A stretch of 29,444 bases of DNA from Alphaproteobacteria bacterium (GCA_900768845.1 CAAGEK010000068.1:1-29444); one strand, 5' to 3'; numbered from the stretch's first letter, positions 15,225-23,189 are shown. Notes: generated by a model not told the origin, from the letters alone. Numbers and translations are program-made.

Positions 15225-15254
15225 ATTATGCCATCAGTAAAATGAAAAAATCAA
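15225..15254 (-). promoter_or_regulatory. Promoter of small RNA unit 1
   Basis: On minus, TTGATT (15254-15249), an 18-bp AT-rich spacer and CATAAT (15230-15225). Upstream DNA here is not the 54-bp repeat, so this unit marks the start of the array. The interval 15255-15470 shows no supported gene. Confidence 0.55.
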
Positions 15255-15471
15255 GAAAATGAAAAACAACACGCCGGAACTGTTTTCAGATATTTTTAAA
15301 GACGCTGATAAAATCAAGGTTGCGGGAACGGAGGGACGAAAGGGGAGATGAACGCATTGTTATTCGGAAAGGGCGCGCACTTTTAGGGGGACTGCGGGAA
15401 TTTCCTGTATCGGGGCGGCGCGTCGGGCGGAAAGGCGGTCTGTAACCACGATTCCGTGAATGCCTTTTCGC

Positions 15472-15639
15472 CTTTATCAGGTACGGAAACGGACGAAGCG
15501 GAAGAAACGAACCGCGGAGGGAAGTATCGCTTTTACCGGACAGCGGTATTGTTGTCTTTATCAGGTACGGAAACGGACGAAGCGGAAGAAACGAACCGCG
15601 GAGGAACGTATCGCCTTTGCCGGACAGCGGTATTTTTTC
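15472..15639. repeat. 84-bp tandem duplication
   Basis: Copies at 15472-15555 and 15556-15639. The first 49 bp of the two are identical and the rest differ at only a few positions; a short third fragment (CTTTATCCGAACGGAAA) begins near 15642. The period is a multiple of three, and frames on both strands stay open across it, but none shows a start signal or protein-like composition. Confidence 0.8.
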
Positions 15640-15685
15640 GCCTTTATCCGAACGGAAATTTTTCATTTGCAACCGGTTTGAAAAC

Positions 15686-15726
15686 AAAAAAAGAGCCTTT
15701 TTCAAATGACGAAAGGGCTCTTTTCT
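15686..15726 (-). terminator. Terminator of the PEGA-like lipoprotein gene (bidirectional)
   Basis: AAAGAGCC pairs with GGCTCTTT around a loop of about 19 nt, with A and T tracts on both sides. It lies 20 bp after the minus-strand stop codon at 15745. Confidence 0.75.
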
Positions 15727-15744
15727 TTTAATCGAACGGCCAAG

Positions 15745-16418
15745 CTATTTTTTTACAGGATTCGCTTTTTTTACGGGAGCTTTGTTCAGAGGCGTTTCGG
15801 AAATTTTTTTGTCATAGGCTTTTAAAATGATTTCCGTAAATTCATCGGGATGGTTGTCTTTCAACGCCTCTTTCGCGATGAATTGCTTGCTTAATCCCGT
15901 CATTTCCGACAGGGCGGCTATGTTTTCCGTACCGGCAATATCCAAAACCCTGCCGTCGTCGCGACGTTCCGGCGTATCATTCCGGAAGGCCTCCCCTTGA
16001 ATCTCGGTATAGTTGGCATAGGCGAATTTCATAATGTCCGTACGCTTTCTTTCCGCGGGCGTCGTACGGATTTTATCCAAAATGACCAACATTCTGTTTG
16101 TGCCGTACGTCCAAAATCCTCCGGATGAAAGATCCGTCAATCCGCCTACCGACAAGTTCATCGTATTATAGGTCGTAAAAACGTTCAACGTGGATTTCAG
16201 ACTTGTTTCTTCGGGGACGTATCCGTCAACACATATTGAAACATACTGTTTGACAATCTGACGATGCACGGGGCGCGGCATTGATATTTCCCGTCGACAT
16301 AGATGCTTGCGTCCGGAGCGTTCGATGAAATTTCAAGATTTGTATTGCTGCCGCCGATCATTGTGCCGCACGCGGCGAGAGGTAACACGGCTGTTAGGAT
16401 GAATGCCCGAAGTTTCAT
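15745..16418 (-). pseudogene. PEGA-domain-like lipoprotein, frameshifted
   Basis: Two overlapping frames make one protein. The first (start 16418, GGAG upstream) encodes a lipoprotein signal, MKLRAFILTAVLPLAAC with lipobox Cys17, then NTNLEISSNAPDASIYVDGK and PCIVRLSN, a PEGA-like beta module. Its frame ends at 16197. The match continues in the other frame as QYVSICVDGYVPEETS and on to GGFWTYGTNRMLVIL and a Lys/Pro-rich tail ending at 15745. One extra A in the CAAAC at about 16248-16252 would rejoin them as RLSKQYVSICVDGY. It may be a young pseudogene, a sequencing error or a slippage site. The intact protein (about 223 residues) would be anchored in the envelope; its role is unknown. Known relatives with this layout are small lipoproteins with a glycine-rich middle. 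Confidence 0.65.
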
Positions 16419-16439
16419 ATTCTTTCTCCGTTTTTTTAT

Positions 16440-17147
16440 TCAAAAAGATTGTTTGTTCCGCGCTTTGAAGAGCAAAGAAAGATGTTTGTTATGACAGACG
16501 CCGGCCAAAAAACCGCCCAGCATCGGAGCCGCCCAAAACAGCCAAAGCTGATGGAGTGCCGATTCGGGACCGAAAAGGGCTTGCGATGTGGAACGCGCCG
16601 GATTAATCGAGCCTTTGGTTACGGGCATTGAAATCAAATACACCGCACTCAGCGTCAATCCCACGGCAACGGGAGCGACGCCTTTTCTGTCGCGATAGGC
16701 TTTGGATCCCAAAAAGACGCACACGAACAGAAAGCTCAGGATCGTTTCCAACCAAAAAGCCGCTTCCGTCGTATAACGTTCAATGACATTCGCTCCGAAC
16801 ATCCCCGATCCGTTCGATCCCGTCTTTCCCGAATAAATCAGGTGAAGGACAAACGCCGACGCACAGGCTCCGGCCGTTTGCGTCGCGATATACCCCGAAC
16901 ATTCCAAAACCCGTTTCCACCAAACGGTTTCCTCCGTTTTCCCCGCGACCGAAACGGCCAAAGTGACGGCGGGGTTGAAATGCCCGCCCGATATGGCGGA
17001 AAAAGCGTACATCATCGCCGTCAATCCCAGCCCGAACGCCATTGAAACGCCCAGATACCCGATCCATGGCGCAGCAAATACGGCGGCTCCGCATCCGATG
17101 AAAACAAAACCGAATGTTCCCGTAAATTCTGCAATAAACTTCAGCAC
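16440..17147 (-). CDS. aqpZ: Aquaporin (MIP family, AqpZ-like)
   Basis: This 235-residue inner-membrane channel has six helices and the two half-helix motifs, GGHFNPAVT (54-62) and GSINPARS (179-186). Overall layout is that of AqpZ water channels, including LISMPVT before the second NPA and HQLWLFWAAPMLGG after it. The selectivity filter is unusual: by alignment with AqpZ (Phe43, His174, Thr183, Arg189) the residues here are about Phe38, Tyr170, Gly179 and Arg185, so the His and Thr of water-specific channels are lost. It may pass something other than plain water. The start is GTG at 17147 (GGAAG upstream); no ATG fits the family N-terminus. It is transcribed in the same direction as the lipoprotein gene, 21 bp downstream. 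Confidence 0.88.
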   Translation of the reverse strand: MLKFIAEFTGTFGFVFIGCGAAVFAAPWIGYLGVSMAFGLGLTAMMYAFSAISGGHFNPAVTLAVSVAGKTEETVWWKRVLECSGYIATQTAGACASAFVLHLIYSGKTGSNGSGMFGANVIERYTTEAAFWLETILSFLFVCVFLGSKAYRDRKGVAPVAVGLTLSAVYLISMPVTKGSINPARSTSQALFGPESALHQLWLFWAAPMLGGFLAGVCHNKHLSLLFKARNKQSF

Positions 17148-17248
17148 AGACGTTTCTTCCTTTGGTTTCCGTATTGATAAACGGCCTTAATAATATGGAC
17201 AAAAGTGTAAAAATATGGTTTCAATAAAGAAAAAAACGGAAAAAGACA

Positions 17249-18013
17249 ATGAAACGTTCGCTTTTTTTGCTTTTGTTGCTTTCGGGGGCGTGTTCTTCTT
17301 TGCGCCAAATCGACGGATTCGACGCCGCCACATTGGATACGCAGGATTTCACGCTGGCTTCGTGGAGCCGTGTTTCCGAACGGGGAAAGCTTTTACGCAT
17401 TTATATCGAGGGCGACGGTTCGGCATGGCTGAACCCTTCGACGCCTTCCGACGATCCGACGCCGAAAACCGATACGGTTTTAAATCTGGCACAGGCGGAT
17501 CCGTTTCCGAATGTCGTATATTTGGCTCGGCCGTGCCAGTATGTCCGTTCCAAATCCTGTAATGTCGGATATTGGACGACGGGACGTTTCGCTCCCGAAA
17601 TTATCAAGGCGCAAGAAGAGGCTGTGCGTCGTTTAATGAAAAAATACAACGCGTCCGGCGTCGAATTGGTCGGTTATTCCGGAGGCGGAACGGTTGCGGC
17701 GTTGCTGGCGGTGCGGATGCCCGAAGTGAAACGTTTCATTACCGTCGCAGGTGTTTTGGATCATCGGGCTTGGACGAAAAAGCACGGGGATACGCCGTTG
17801 GAGGACTCATTGAATCCCGCCGATTTCAAACAAAAGCTGGAAAAGATCCCTCAAATCCATTTTATCGGGGCGGCGGATAAAAACGTACCTTCCGAATTGA
17901 CGGAAACGTTTGTCGCGTCTTATGCAAACAAAAGCAACGTTCAAACGGTCATCGTGCCGAACGCGTCCCATAATCGGGGATGGGTTGAAAAGTGGCGGCG
18001 TTTGATTGATTAA
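17249..18013 (+). CDS. Alpha/beta-hydrolase lipoprotein
   Basis: This 254-residue protein starts with a lipoprotein signal (MKRSLFLLLLLSGAC, Cys15) and then an alpha/beta-hydrolase domain. The likely catalytic triad is Ser144 in VGYSGGGT, Asp210 in IGAADKNVP and His241 in NASHNRGW. A strand with YIEGDGSAWL (52-61) fits the oxyanion-side loop of the fold. Two extra cysteines (96 and 104) could form a disulfide. It would act in the periplasm or on the outer membrane as an esterase, thioesterase or peptidase; the substrate is unknown. Its stop overlaps the end of tcdA on the other strand by 4 bp. It diverges from the aquaporin gene across a 101-bp gap with no clear promoter. Confidence 0.8.
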   Translation: MKRSLFLLLLLSGACSSLRQIDGFDAATLDTQDFTLASWSRVSERGKLLRIYIEGDGSAWLNPSTPSDDPTPKTDTVLNLAQADPFPNVVYLARPCQYVRSKSCNVGYWTTGRFAPEIIKAQEEAVRRLMKKYNASGVELVGYSGGGTVAALLAVRMPEVKRFITVAGVLDHRAWTKKHGDTPLEDSLNPADFKQKLEKIPQIHFIGAADKNVPSELTETFVASYANKSNVQTVIVPNASHNRGWVEKWRRLID

Positions 18014-18753
18014 GGCTTGGCCGCCAGTTCCAGAATGACACTGTTCGCCAGAATCAACCCGAAAATCCCCGTCACGGTCGGCAAACTGCCCATGACGGTG
18101 CGTTCCCTTCCTTTGCCGTGCAGTTCGCTGATTTCCGGATAAACGGGAGGCGGCAGTTTTTCCCTGCTTTCCCGTGAATACACGCATTGAAAGTCCAAGG
18201 GCGTCCCTCTGCGGCGCAAACGTTTGCGCATCATTGCCGCCAAACGGCAATGGTTGACTTCGGACATTTTTCCGATTTTGATCATTGTCGGATCGGTGCG
18301 CAAGGCGGCTCCCATCGACGATATGAAACGGATGCCGTTATGTCGCAAATAGGAAACCAATTCGACTTTCGGATTCAGGGAATCAATGGCGTCAATGACA
18401 AAATCGGCGGAATCGTCAATCAGGGAGGCGACATTTTCTTCGCATATGAAAGCGTTGAGCGGTTCAATCCGGCAATCGGGGTTTATGTCTTTGACGCGTT
18501 CGGCGGCGACGGCGCATTTCTCCCGTCCCAACGTGGAATGAAGGGCGAAAAGCTGGCGGTTGATATTGCTGGGGTTGATTTCGTCGTTGTCAATCAGTTT
18601 CAACGTGCCGACCCCCGCTCTGGCCAAAGCTTCGACGGCGTAACTGCCGACGGCTCCCAAACCGGCGACGACGACGGAGGCTTTTTTCAACCTTTCAAGC
18701 CCGTCTTCGCCGACCATCAGCCGGATGCGGGCGAATTGATCCGGACAAGGCAT
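18010..18753 (-). CDS. tcdA: tRNA threonylcarbamoyladenosine dehydratase (TcdA/CsdL)
   Basis: This 247-residue ThiF/E1-like enzyme has the ATP-binding GLGAVGSYAVEALARAGVG (31-49), DNDEINPSNINRQ (55-67), and the family C-terminus with KGRERTVMGSLPTVTGIFGL. TcdA uses ATP to cyclise the t6A base at position 37 of ANN-decoding tRNAs to ct6A. Length is slightly under that of the E. coli protein. Its ATG (18753) shares one base with the tatD stop codon (TAATG), which implies translational coupling and one transcript. TatD and TcdA have no known common substrate, so the pairing is probably only genomic. Confidence 0.88.
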   Translation of the reverse strand: MPCPDQFARIRLMVGEDGLERLKKASVVVAGLGAVGSYAVEALARAGVGTLKLIDNDEINPSNINRQLFALHSTLGREKCAVAAERVKDINPDCRIEPLNAFICEENVASLIDDSADFVIDAIDSLNPKVELVSYLRHNGIRFISSMGAALRTDPTMIKIGKMSEVNHCRLAAMMRKRLRRRGTPLDFQCVYSRESREKLPPPVYPEISELHGKGRERTVMGSLPTVTGIFGLILANSVILELAAKP

Positions 18754-19514
18754 TACGGCTCTCCTTTTTCAAAGCGCAAGGCGTTTTGAGTTGTTATCTT
18801 GCAAAAATCGATTTCGTCGATTTCTTTTATAGCGGCGATCCGGCGCAGAATCAAAGGCAGATTTTCGGGCAGGTTCCTTTTTTCCGTTAAAACCGTGCGG
18901 CATTCGTCGCAAGGAAGCATATCGGGGGCGTCCGTTTCAACGACAATTCGGTTTAAAGGAACGGCTTTGATCAAATCGCGGGCTTTTGTCCTGTACGGAC
19001 GGGTCGCCGATCCGGAAAATGAAAAATATCCTCCGTGCGCGGCTAAAAAACCGACTTCGTTGATTGATGCGGAAAATGAATGAAACAAAAGAGCCGGCGG
19101 TAAAGGTCTGTTTTTTAAAATCGGGCACAGTCGGTGAAAGGATTTGACGCAGTGAATGACGCAAGGACGCTTTAACGCGGCGGCGATTTCCAGTTGGGAA
19201 ATGAAGGCGGATTCCTCTTTCGCACTCCGGTAGCGGTTGTCAAGGCCGATTTCTCCGGTTTTCGCGTCGGGGTGAAGGGTTAAAATGCGCAAAAAGGCTT
19301 CTGCGTCATAAGTGTCCGCATATTCGGGGTGCGTTCCCAAAAAAGGGACGCTTTCGGGGTGCCGCCGTGCGATTTCCAACACTTTTTCCCAATCCGCCGC
19401 CGAAGTCGCCGCACAAAAGAAACGCCGGACTCCGGCATCATGCGCCCGTTTCAGCAAAACGGACAGATCGGCGGCAAACGCCGCGTGTTGCAAGTGAATA
19501 TGTGCGTCAATCAT
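18753..19514 (-). CDS. tatD: TatD-family metal-dependent hydrolase
   Basis: This 253-residue TIM-barrel hydrolase shows all expected metal ligands: His5-x-His7 in DAHIHL, Glu88 in GEIGLD, His121 in VIHCVK, His145 in FHSFS and Asp195 in ETDAP. TatD proteins are nucleases (3'-5' exonuclease or AP endonuclease activity) linked to DNA repair and quality control. The sequence belongs to the shorter, more divergent branch, so the exact subfamily (TatD, YcfH or YjjV) is uncertain. It is first in a two-gene minus-strand operon with tcdA and diverges from the secreted protein at 19602. Confidence 0.82.
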   Translation of the reverse strand: MIDAHIHLQHAAFAADLSVLLKRAHDAGVRRFFCAATSAADWEKVLEIARRHPESVPFLGTHPEYADTYDAEAFLRILTLHPDAKTGEIGLDNRYRSAKEESAFISQLEIAAALKRPCVIHCVKSFHRLCPILKNRPLPPALLFHSFSASINEVGFLAAHGGYFSFSGSATRPYRTKARDLIKAVPLNRIVVETDAPDMLPCDECRTVLTEKRNLPENLPLILRRIAAIKEIDEIDFCKITTQNALRFEKGEP

Positions 19515-19601
19515 TTAAAACCCTTTGACCTGAAAACGGATATGCGTGTAGTGTTGATAACAGGCAGGGTAGAACGTTTCCGGTTCGGGGAGAAGGTTTA
19601 A

Positions 19602-19955
19602 TTGAAGCAAGCCGCCGCATTTTTCGTCTGTCTGTTTTTTTGTTCCGCTTCGGTTGCACAAACGCCGCCTGTTTGCGTTGAACGGTATATGCACGTTTCG
19701 TCTTATGGCGACTGGACGTTTAACGGCGAAGTATGGTCTTTGCCGTTTCAGTGCGACGAAGGAACGAAAGCCGCCGTCGAGGTGACGCCCGAAGGTCTGT
19801 CCGAAACGGGATTAGCCGTTTACGGCGTCGTTTCCGCCGCAACTGCGCAAAACCCTTTCCGGAAATTCACCGTGCCGTGTACGGCGATGCTGAAATATTG
19901 CAACTATATGACCATGCAACGGTATTTCGGCGTTCATGAAGTTTTTTATCAGTAA
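19602..19955 (+). CDS. Secreted four-cysteine protein, copy 1
   Basis: This 117-residue protein has a signal peptide (MKQAAAFFVCLFFCSASVA, cut before QTPP) and a mature part with four cysteines at 25, 51, 93 and 100. I do not recognise a family. Around the second Cys it reads YGDWTFNGEVWSLPFQCDEG, which matches the next gene (GSW, GGVWEMSFACSKG). It starts with TTG at 19602 preceded by GGGGAG and AAGG; no ATG is available before the signal peptide. A weak promoter (TTGACC 19525-19530, TAGTGT 19549-19554) lies upstream. The mature protein is probably periplasmic and disulfide-bonded. It forms an operon with its paralogue 11 bp downstream. Function unknown. Confidence 0.65.
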   Translation: MKQAAAFFVCLFFCSASVAQTPPVCVERYMHVSSYGDWTFNGEVWSLPFQCDEGTKAAVEVTPEGLSETGLAVYGVVSAATAQNPFRKFTVPCTAMLKYCNYMTMQRYFGVHEVFYQ

Positions 19956-19966
19956 GGATAAAAGTG

Positions 19967-20386
19967 ATGAAAAAAACGCTTGTTTTTATGTCCGCCGCCT
20001 TTTTGGGCGTTTTGTGCGCTTCTTCCGCGTCCGCTTTGCCGAGATGCTCCAAATCCGAAACGGATACGTCTTTTTTGGGTAGCTGGAGGAAAAAAGGCGG
20101 CGTTTGGGAAATGTCCTTTGCCTGTTCCAAGGGCGAAAGGGCGAAAGTCGGCGTTGAAACGGCGGACAATATCGAAAATGACGAAGGCGTTTTTTTCATC
20201 ATGAGAGCGGACGGTTCGCGTGACGGAGAGGATTATTACAATGACGCTTGCGAGGCCGTGGCCGATTTTTGCGCCACTTCCGAGGAAGTGGAGCCGGACG
20301 TCGAGCGGGAGCCCGCCGGAGGACGGGATGAAAACGGTTCGGAAAATTTGCCCGAACCGGCGGAACCTGACGACGAGGATTTTTAA
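19967..20386 (+). CDS. Secreted four-cysteine protein, copy 2, with acidic tail
   Basis: This 139-residue paralogue of the preceding gene has a signal peptide (MKKTLVFMSAAFLGVLCASS, then ASA, cut before LPRC) and cysteines at 27, 53, 95 and 102. The spacings (26, 42, 7) are exactly those of copy 1. It differs by a C-terminal tail of about 35 residues, very acidic and rich in Pro and Glu, ending PDDEDF. ATG 19967 is chosen for its AAGGA at 19954-19958. Its stop overlaps the end of the convergent glycosylase gene by 4 bp. Likely periplasmic; function unknown. Confidence 0.68.
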   Translation: MKKTLVFMSAAFLGVLCASSASALPRCSKSETDTSFLGSWRKKGGVWEMSFACSKGERAKVGVETADNIENDEGVFFIMRADGSRDGEDYYNDACEAVADFCATSEEVEPDVEREPAGGRDENGSENLPEPAEPDDEDF

Positions 20387-20898
20387 CTTTCCGGCACTTC
20401 GGCCAGAAAACGCCACAACATTTCCTTTCCCGCCGATATGCCGATGCGCGGCGTTTCGGAAAACGGCAGACTTAATCCCGTGTCTGCGACGTAAAAATCC
20501 TCGCCTGTCGTTAAATCGACGCCGTTGTGTTCACGGGTGATGCCGAAAAAACGACACAGTTTTCCGGGGCCGTTCAACTTTTTTGCGTCAACGCCCCGCA
20601 TCCGTACGCCGCGAATCAGGACGGCGGCGGGAAAGCCCTCTTTTTCCGTGACAAAATTCAGGCAGTTGTACATACCGTAAATGAAATAAACGTAAGTCAC
20701 GCCCGCTTTTCCGTACATGACGGCGTTTCTTTGCGTTTTCCCCCTTGCCGCGTGACAGGCGGGGTCGCTTTCCCCGACATAGGCTTCCGTTTCGGTGATG
20801 ACGGCGCGGTTTGTGCCAAAAACCATCGTCTTGCCGATTAAATCCTTTGCAACCGATACCGTCGGGCGTTCAAAAAACGGGCGTTCCAAGCGTGTCAT
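20383..20898 (-). CDS. mpg: 3-methyladenine DNA glycosylase (AAG/MPG family)
   Basis: This 171-residue base-excision repair enzyme removes alkylated and deaminated purines. Family landmarks are ARDLIGKT-like VAKDLIGKTMV (16-26), the catalytic segment ITETEAYVGESDPACHAARG (Glu in TEAY activates water), RNAVMYGKAGVTYVYFIYGM and the C-terminal NGPGKLCRFFGIT. It is a little shorter than most bacterial relatives, mainly at the C-terminus, but all core motifs are there. It is unrelated in fold to AlkA and Tag. It appears monocistronic, back to back with the RluE-like gene. Confidence 0.9.
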   Translation of the reverse strand: MTRLERPFFERPTVSVAKDLIGKTMVFGTNRAVITETEAYVGESDPACHAARGKTQRNAVMYGKAGVTYVYFIYGMYNCLNFVTEKEGFPAAVLIRGVRMRGVDAKKLNGPGKLCRFFGITREHNGVDLTTGEDFYVADTGLSLPFSETPRIGISAGKEMLWRFLAEVPES

Positions 20899-20954
20899 TT
20901 GATTTTTCCGCGTAATTTGTGTATCTTTTTGACAGTTTACCGAAGAAGGCGGGA

Positions 20955-21509
20955 ATGTTTCAATATATAGCTTTTAACAAACCTTACGGCGTGCTCAGCC
21001 AATTTACCTGCGAAGGCGGACACGAAGGCTTGAAACCGTTCGGCTTCCCCGCGGGCGTGTATCCGGCGGGACGTTTGGATCATGACAGTGAAGGGCTTTT
21101 GTTGTTGACGGACGACGGACGTTTCATAAAAAAACTGCTTTCGCCCGCATTCGGCCATACGCGGGAATATTATGCGCAGGTGGACGGGGACGTCACCGCT
21201 CAAGCCATCGAAGCGATGGAAAAAGGCATTGTCATTGCGGGCGGATATAAAACGCGTCCGTGCCGCGTCAAACGAATCGATGATCCGCTCTTTGCCCCCA
21301 GAAACCCGCCCGTGCGTTATCGTAAAAGCATTCCGACGTCATGGATTTCCCTGACGTTGACGGAAGGGAAAAACCGTCAGGTGCGGAAAATGACGGCGGC
21401 GGCGGGGTTTCCGACTTTGCGTTTGGTGCGCACGGCGATCGGGCGGCTTGTATTGGGGAACTTGCCCGCGGGAGAATGGAAATTTATCGGAAAATCCGAT
21501 GTCTTCTAA
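20955..21509 (+). CDS. rluE: 23S rRNA pseudouridine synthase, RsuA/RluE type
   Basis: This 184-residue enzyme isomerises uridine to pseudouridine in rRNA. The catalytic motif is AGRLDHDSEGLLLLT with Asp42, and the N-terminal FNKPYGVLSQF and the C-terminal LTEGKNRQVRKMTAAAGFPT are typical of the RsuA family. It lacks the N-terminal S4 domain, as RluE does, which favours RluE (U2457-type site) over RluB, RluF or RsuA; the exact target is inferred. ATG 20955 (AAGG upstream) is preferred over an in-frame GTG 36 bp earlier. It leads an operon: the sensor kinase starts 9 bp after its stop. Confidence 0.87.
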   Translation: MFQYIAFNKPYGVLSQFTCEGGHEGLKPFGFPAGVYPAGRLDHDSEGLLLLTDDGRFIKKLLSPAFGHTREYYAQVDGDVTAQAIEAMEKGIVIAGGYKTRPCRVKRIDDPLFAPRNPPVRYRKSIPTSWISLTLTEGKNRQVRKMTAAAGFPTLRLVRTAIGRLVLGNLPAGEWKFIGKSDVF

Positions 21510-21518
21510 GGAAACGGG

Positions 21519-23189
21519 GTGAATATGAAGCGGAATTTTTTCCTGAGCCTGAATACGAAAATCCTGTTGATTATGATGTCCGTGTTTGCGGGCGTTTCAA
21601 TGCTGTTTCTATCCGTTTTCATGATGAATTACGTCGACCAGATCGATATGGAATCCGCGTTGAGCCGCAAAAAGGTCGAACGCATATGGGAATTGTTCGA
21701 GGAAAACAAATGGTTGCGTGAAAATCTGGGGGAAGGCGGGCAGACAAGCGGAAGGGACGGCGGAGAATGGGACGATCCCTATCAGCGCGAATTGAAAATG
21801 CGCGGCGACTTGATCCGCGATATGAAAGGCGTGAAAGACCGCGCCAGAAAAATGCAGGCTTTGGGGTATTTCGTTTTTTTCGCCTTCTTTTTGGTCGCAT
21901 TGTCGTTGGTCGCTTTGTGGATCGCGATGAGACGGTTGATTTTGTCGCCCGTTGAAGAATTGTTGGACGTGACGCAAAAAATATCCGCGGGTAATCTGGA
22001 CGCCCGTTTGACCGTACATCCCAAATATTCCAAACGCGACGAATTGGATTTGTTGGCCGGCGAATTTAATAAAATGGCGGAAAATGTTGAAAGTTCGCTT
22101 AGAAAAGTTGAAAAAAACCAACAGTTTTTGCAAAACTTGATCGACGCCATTCCCGACGGCATCAGGGTTGTTGATGAAGACTTCAATATCGTGCTGGTCA
22201 ACAAGGCGTATCAGAAACTTCACTTTTCAAAACATCCGCTGTTGCACCGGAAATGTTACGCCGTCACGTCGAACTTGGATCATCCCTGCGGCACGGAGGA
22301 CAATCCCTGTCCGTGGGGTTTGCTGAAAAAGGATTCATCCAAACCGGTTAAAGTCATTCAACGCTATTTTGACGATGAGGGAAAAGAACGTTATACCGAA
22401 GCTTCTTGCGCGGTTTTGTCGCTGACGTTGGAAGACAGCGGAAATGCGAATTGGATTGTCGAAGTGTTCAGGTCTTTGGAACGCGATATCGTTTTTTCAC
22501 ACCGGCAGAAACTGGCGTCCGTAGGAATGTTGGCCAGCAGTGTCGCCCACGAAATGCGCAATCCTTTGGGAGCGATCAGGCTGGTTTTGGAAAACATTTT
22601 GGAGCGGACGGAAACAAAACCTTTACCTCCCGAAGAGCTGAAGCACTATTTGACGCAAATATACGATCAAATGACTTTTTGCATCGACGTTACGTCGCGT
22701 TTGTTAAAAATGTCGCGCAATGCGAACGACGTTTCCGTTCCCGTGGATTTGAATGAAGTCGTCAGTGAAACGGCGTCTTTGCTGGAATACGAAGCCAAAA
22801 AGCGCGGCATTGAAATCGTTGTCGACACGGGGGAAAGCCCTGTCATGGTGAACGGGGCGGACGCCGAGTTGAGAATGGCCGCCGTTAATGTCATGCAAAA
22901 CGCTTTCCATGCGATGAACGACGGGGGAAAGTTGAATATTTCCGTTGTTTCGGATGCCTGCGGAGCATCGGTTTCGTTCGCCGATGACGGTTGCGGCATT
23001 TCCGCGGAAGACTTGCGGCGAATTTTCGAACCGTTTTATTCCAACCGGAAAAAAGGCGCAGGGACGGGGTTGGGATTGGTCATTACGAAAAACATTGTCG
23101 AAAAGTTCGGAGGAACCGTTTCGGTTGAAAGCAAAATCGGAAAAGGAACGGTCTTTACGTTCAAATTCGCAAAGGGCGGGAAAGAATGA
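21519..23189 (+). CDS. Membrane sensor histidine kinase with Cys-containing PAS domain
   Basis: This kinase has 556 residues. In order it shows: membrane helix about 14-38; a short external loop rich in Arg, Lys and Gly; second helix about 113-140; HAMP (about 140-195); PAS (about 205-325); phosphoacceptor domain with His344 in SSVAHEMRNPLG; and an ATPase domain with an Asn box (NVMQNAFHAM), DDGCGIS and GTGLGLVITK. The NtrB-like catalytic part should autophosphorylate and signal to a response regulator, but none is encoded in the window. The PAS domain carries Cys246, Cys257 and Cys264 (RKCY, HPCG, NPCPWG), a pattern that could bind a metal or sense redox state. The start is GTG 21519, with AAGGA upstream; ATG 21525 is an alternative. 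Its stop overlaps the next ATG (ATGA). Confidence 0.9.
   Translation: MNMKRNFFLSLNTKILLIMMSVFAGVSMLFLSVFMMNYVDQIDMESALSRKKVERIWELFEENKWLRENLGEGGQTSGRDGGEWDDPYQRELKMRGDLIRDMKGVKDRARKMQALGYFVFFAFFLVALSLVALWIAMRRLILSPVEELLDVTQKISAGNLDARLTVHPKYSKRDELDLLAGEFNKMAENVESSLRKVEKNQQFLQNLIDAIPDGIRVVDEDFNIVLVNKAYQKLHFSKHPLLHRKCYAVTSNLDHPCGTEDNPCPWGLLKKDSSKPVKVIQRYFDDEGKERYTEASCAVLSLTLEDSGNANWIVEVFRSLERDIVFSHRQKLASVGMLASSVAHEMRNPLGAIRLVLENILERTETKPLPPEELKHYLTQIYDQMTFCIDVTSRLLKMSRNANDVSVPVDLNEVVSETASLLEYEAKKRGIEIVVDTGESPVMVNGADAELRMAAVNVMQNAFHAMNDGGKLNISVVSDACGASVSFADDGCGISAEDLRRIFEPFYSNRKKGAGTGLGLVITKNIVEKFGGTVSVESKIGKGTVFTFKFAKGGKE

Noticed and set aside
15259..15351. Plus-strand 30-codon frame MKNNTPELFSDIFKDADKIK
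   Set aside because: Its start of text looks protein-like, but it is very short, lacks a ribosome binding site and may be a gene fragment; too little to annotate.
15286..15705. Minus-strand 139-codon frame with a 28-residue repeat
   Set aside because: It is the 84-bp tandem repeat read through; Arg/Pro-rich low complexity, no ribosome binding site, and the opposite strand is also open.
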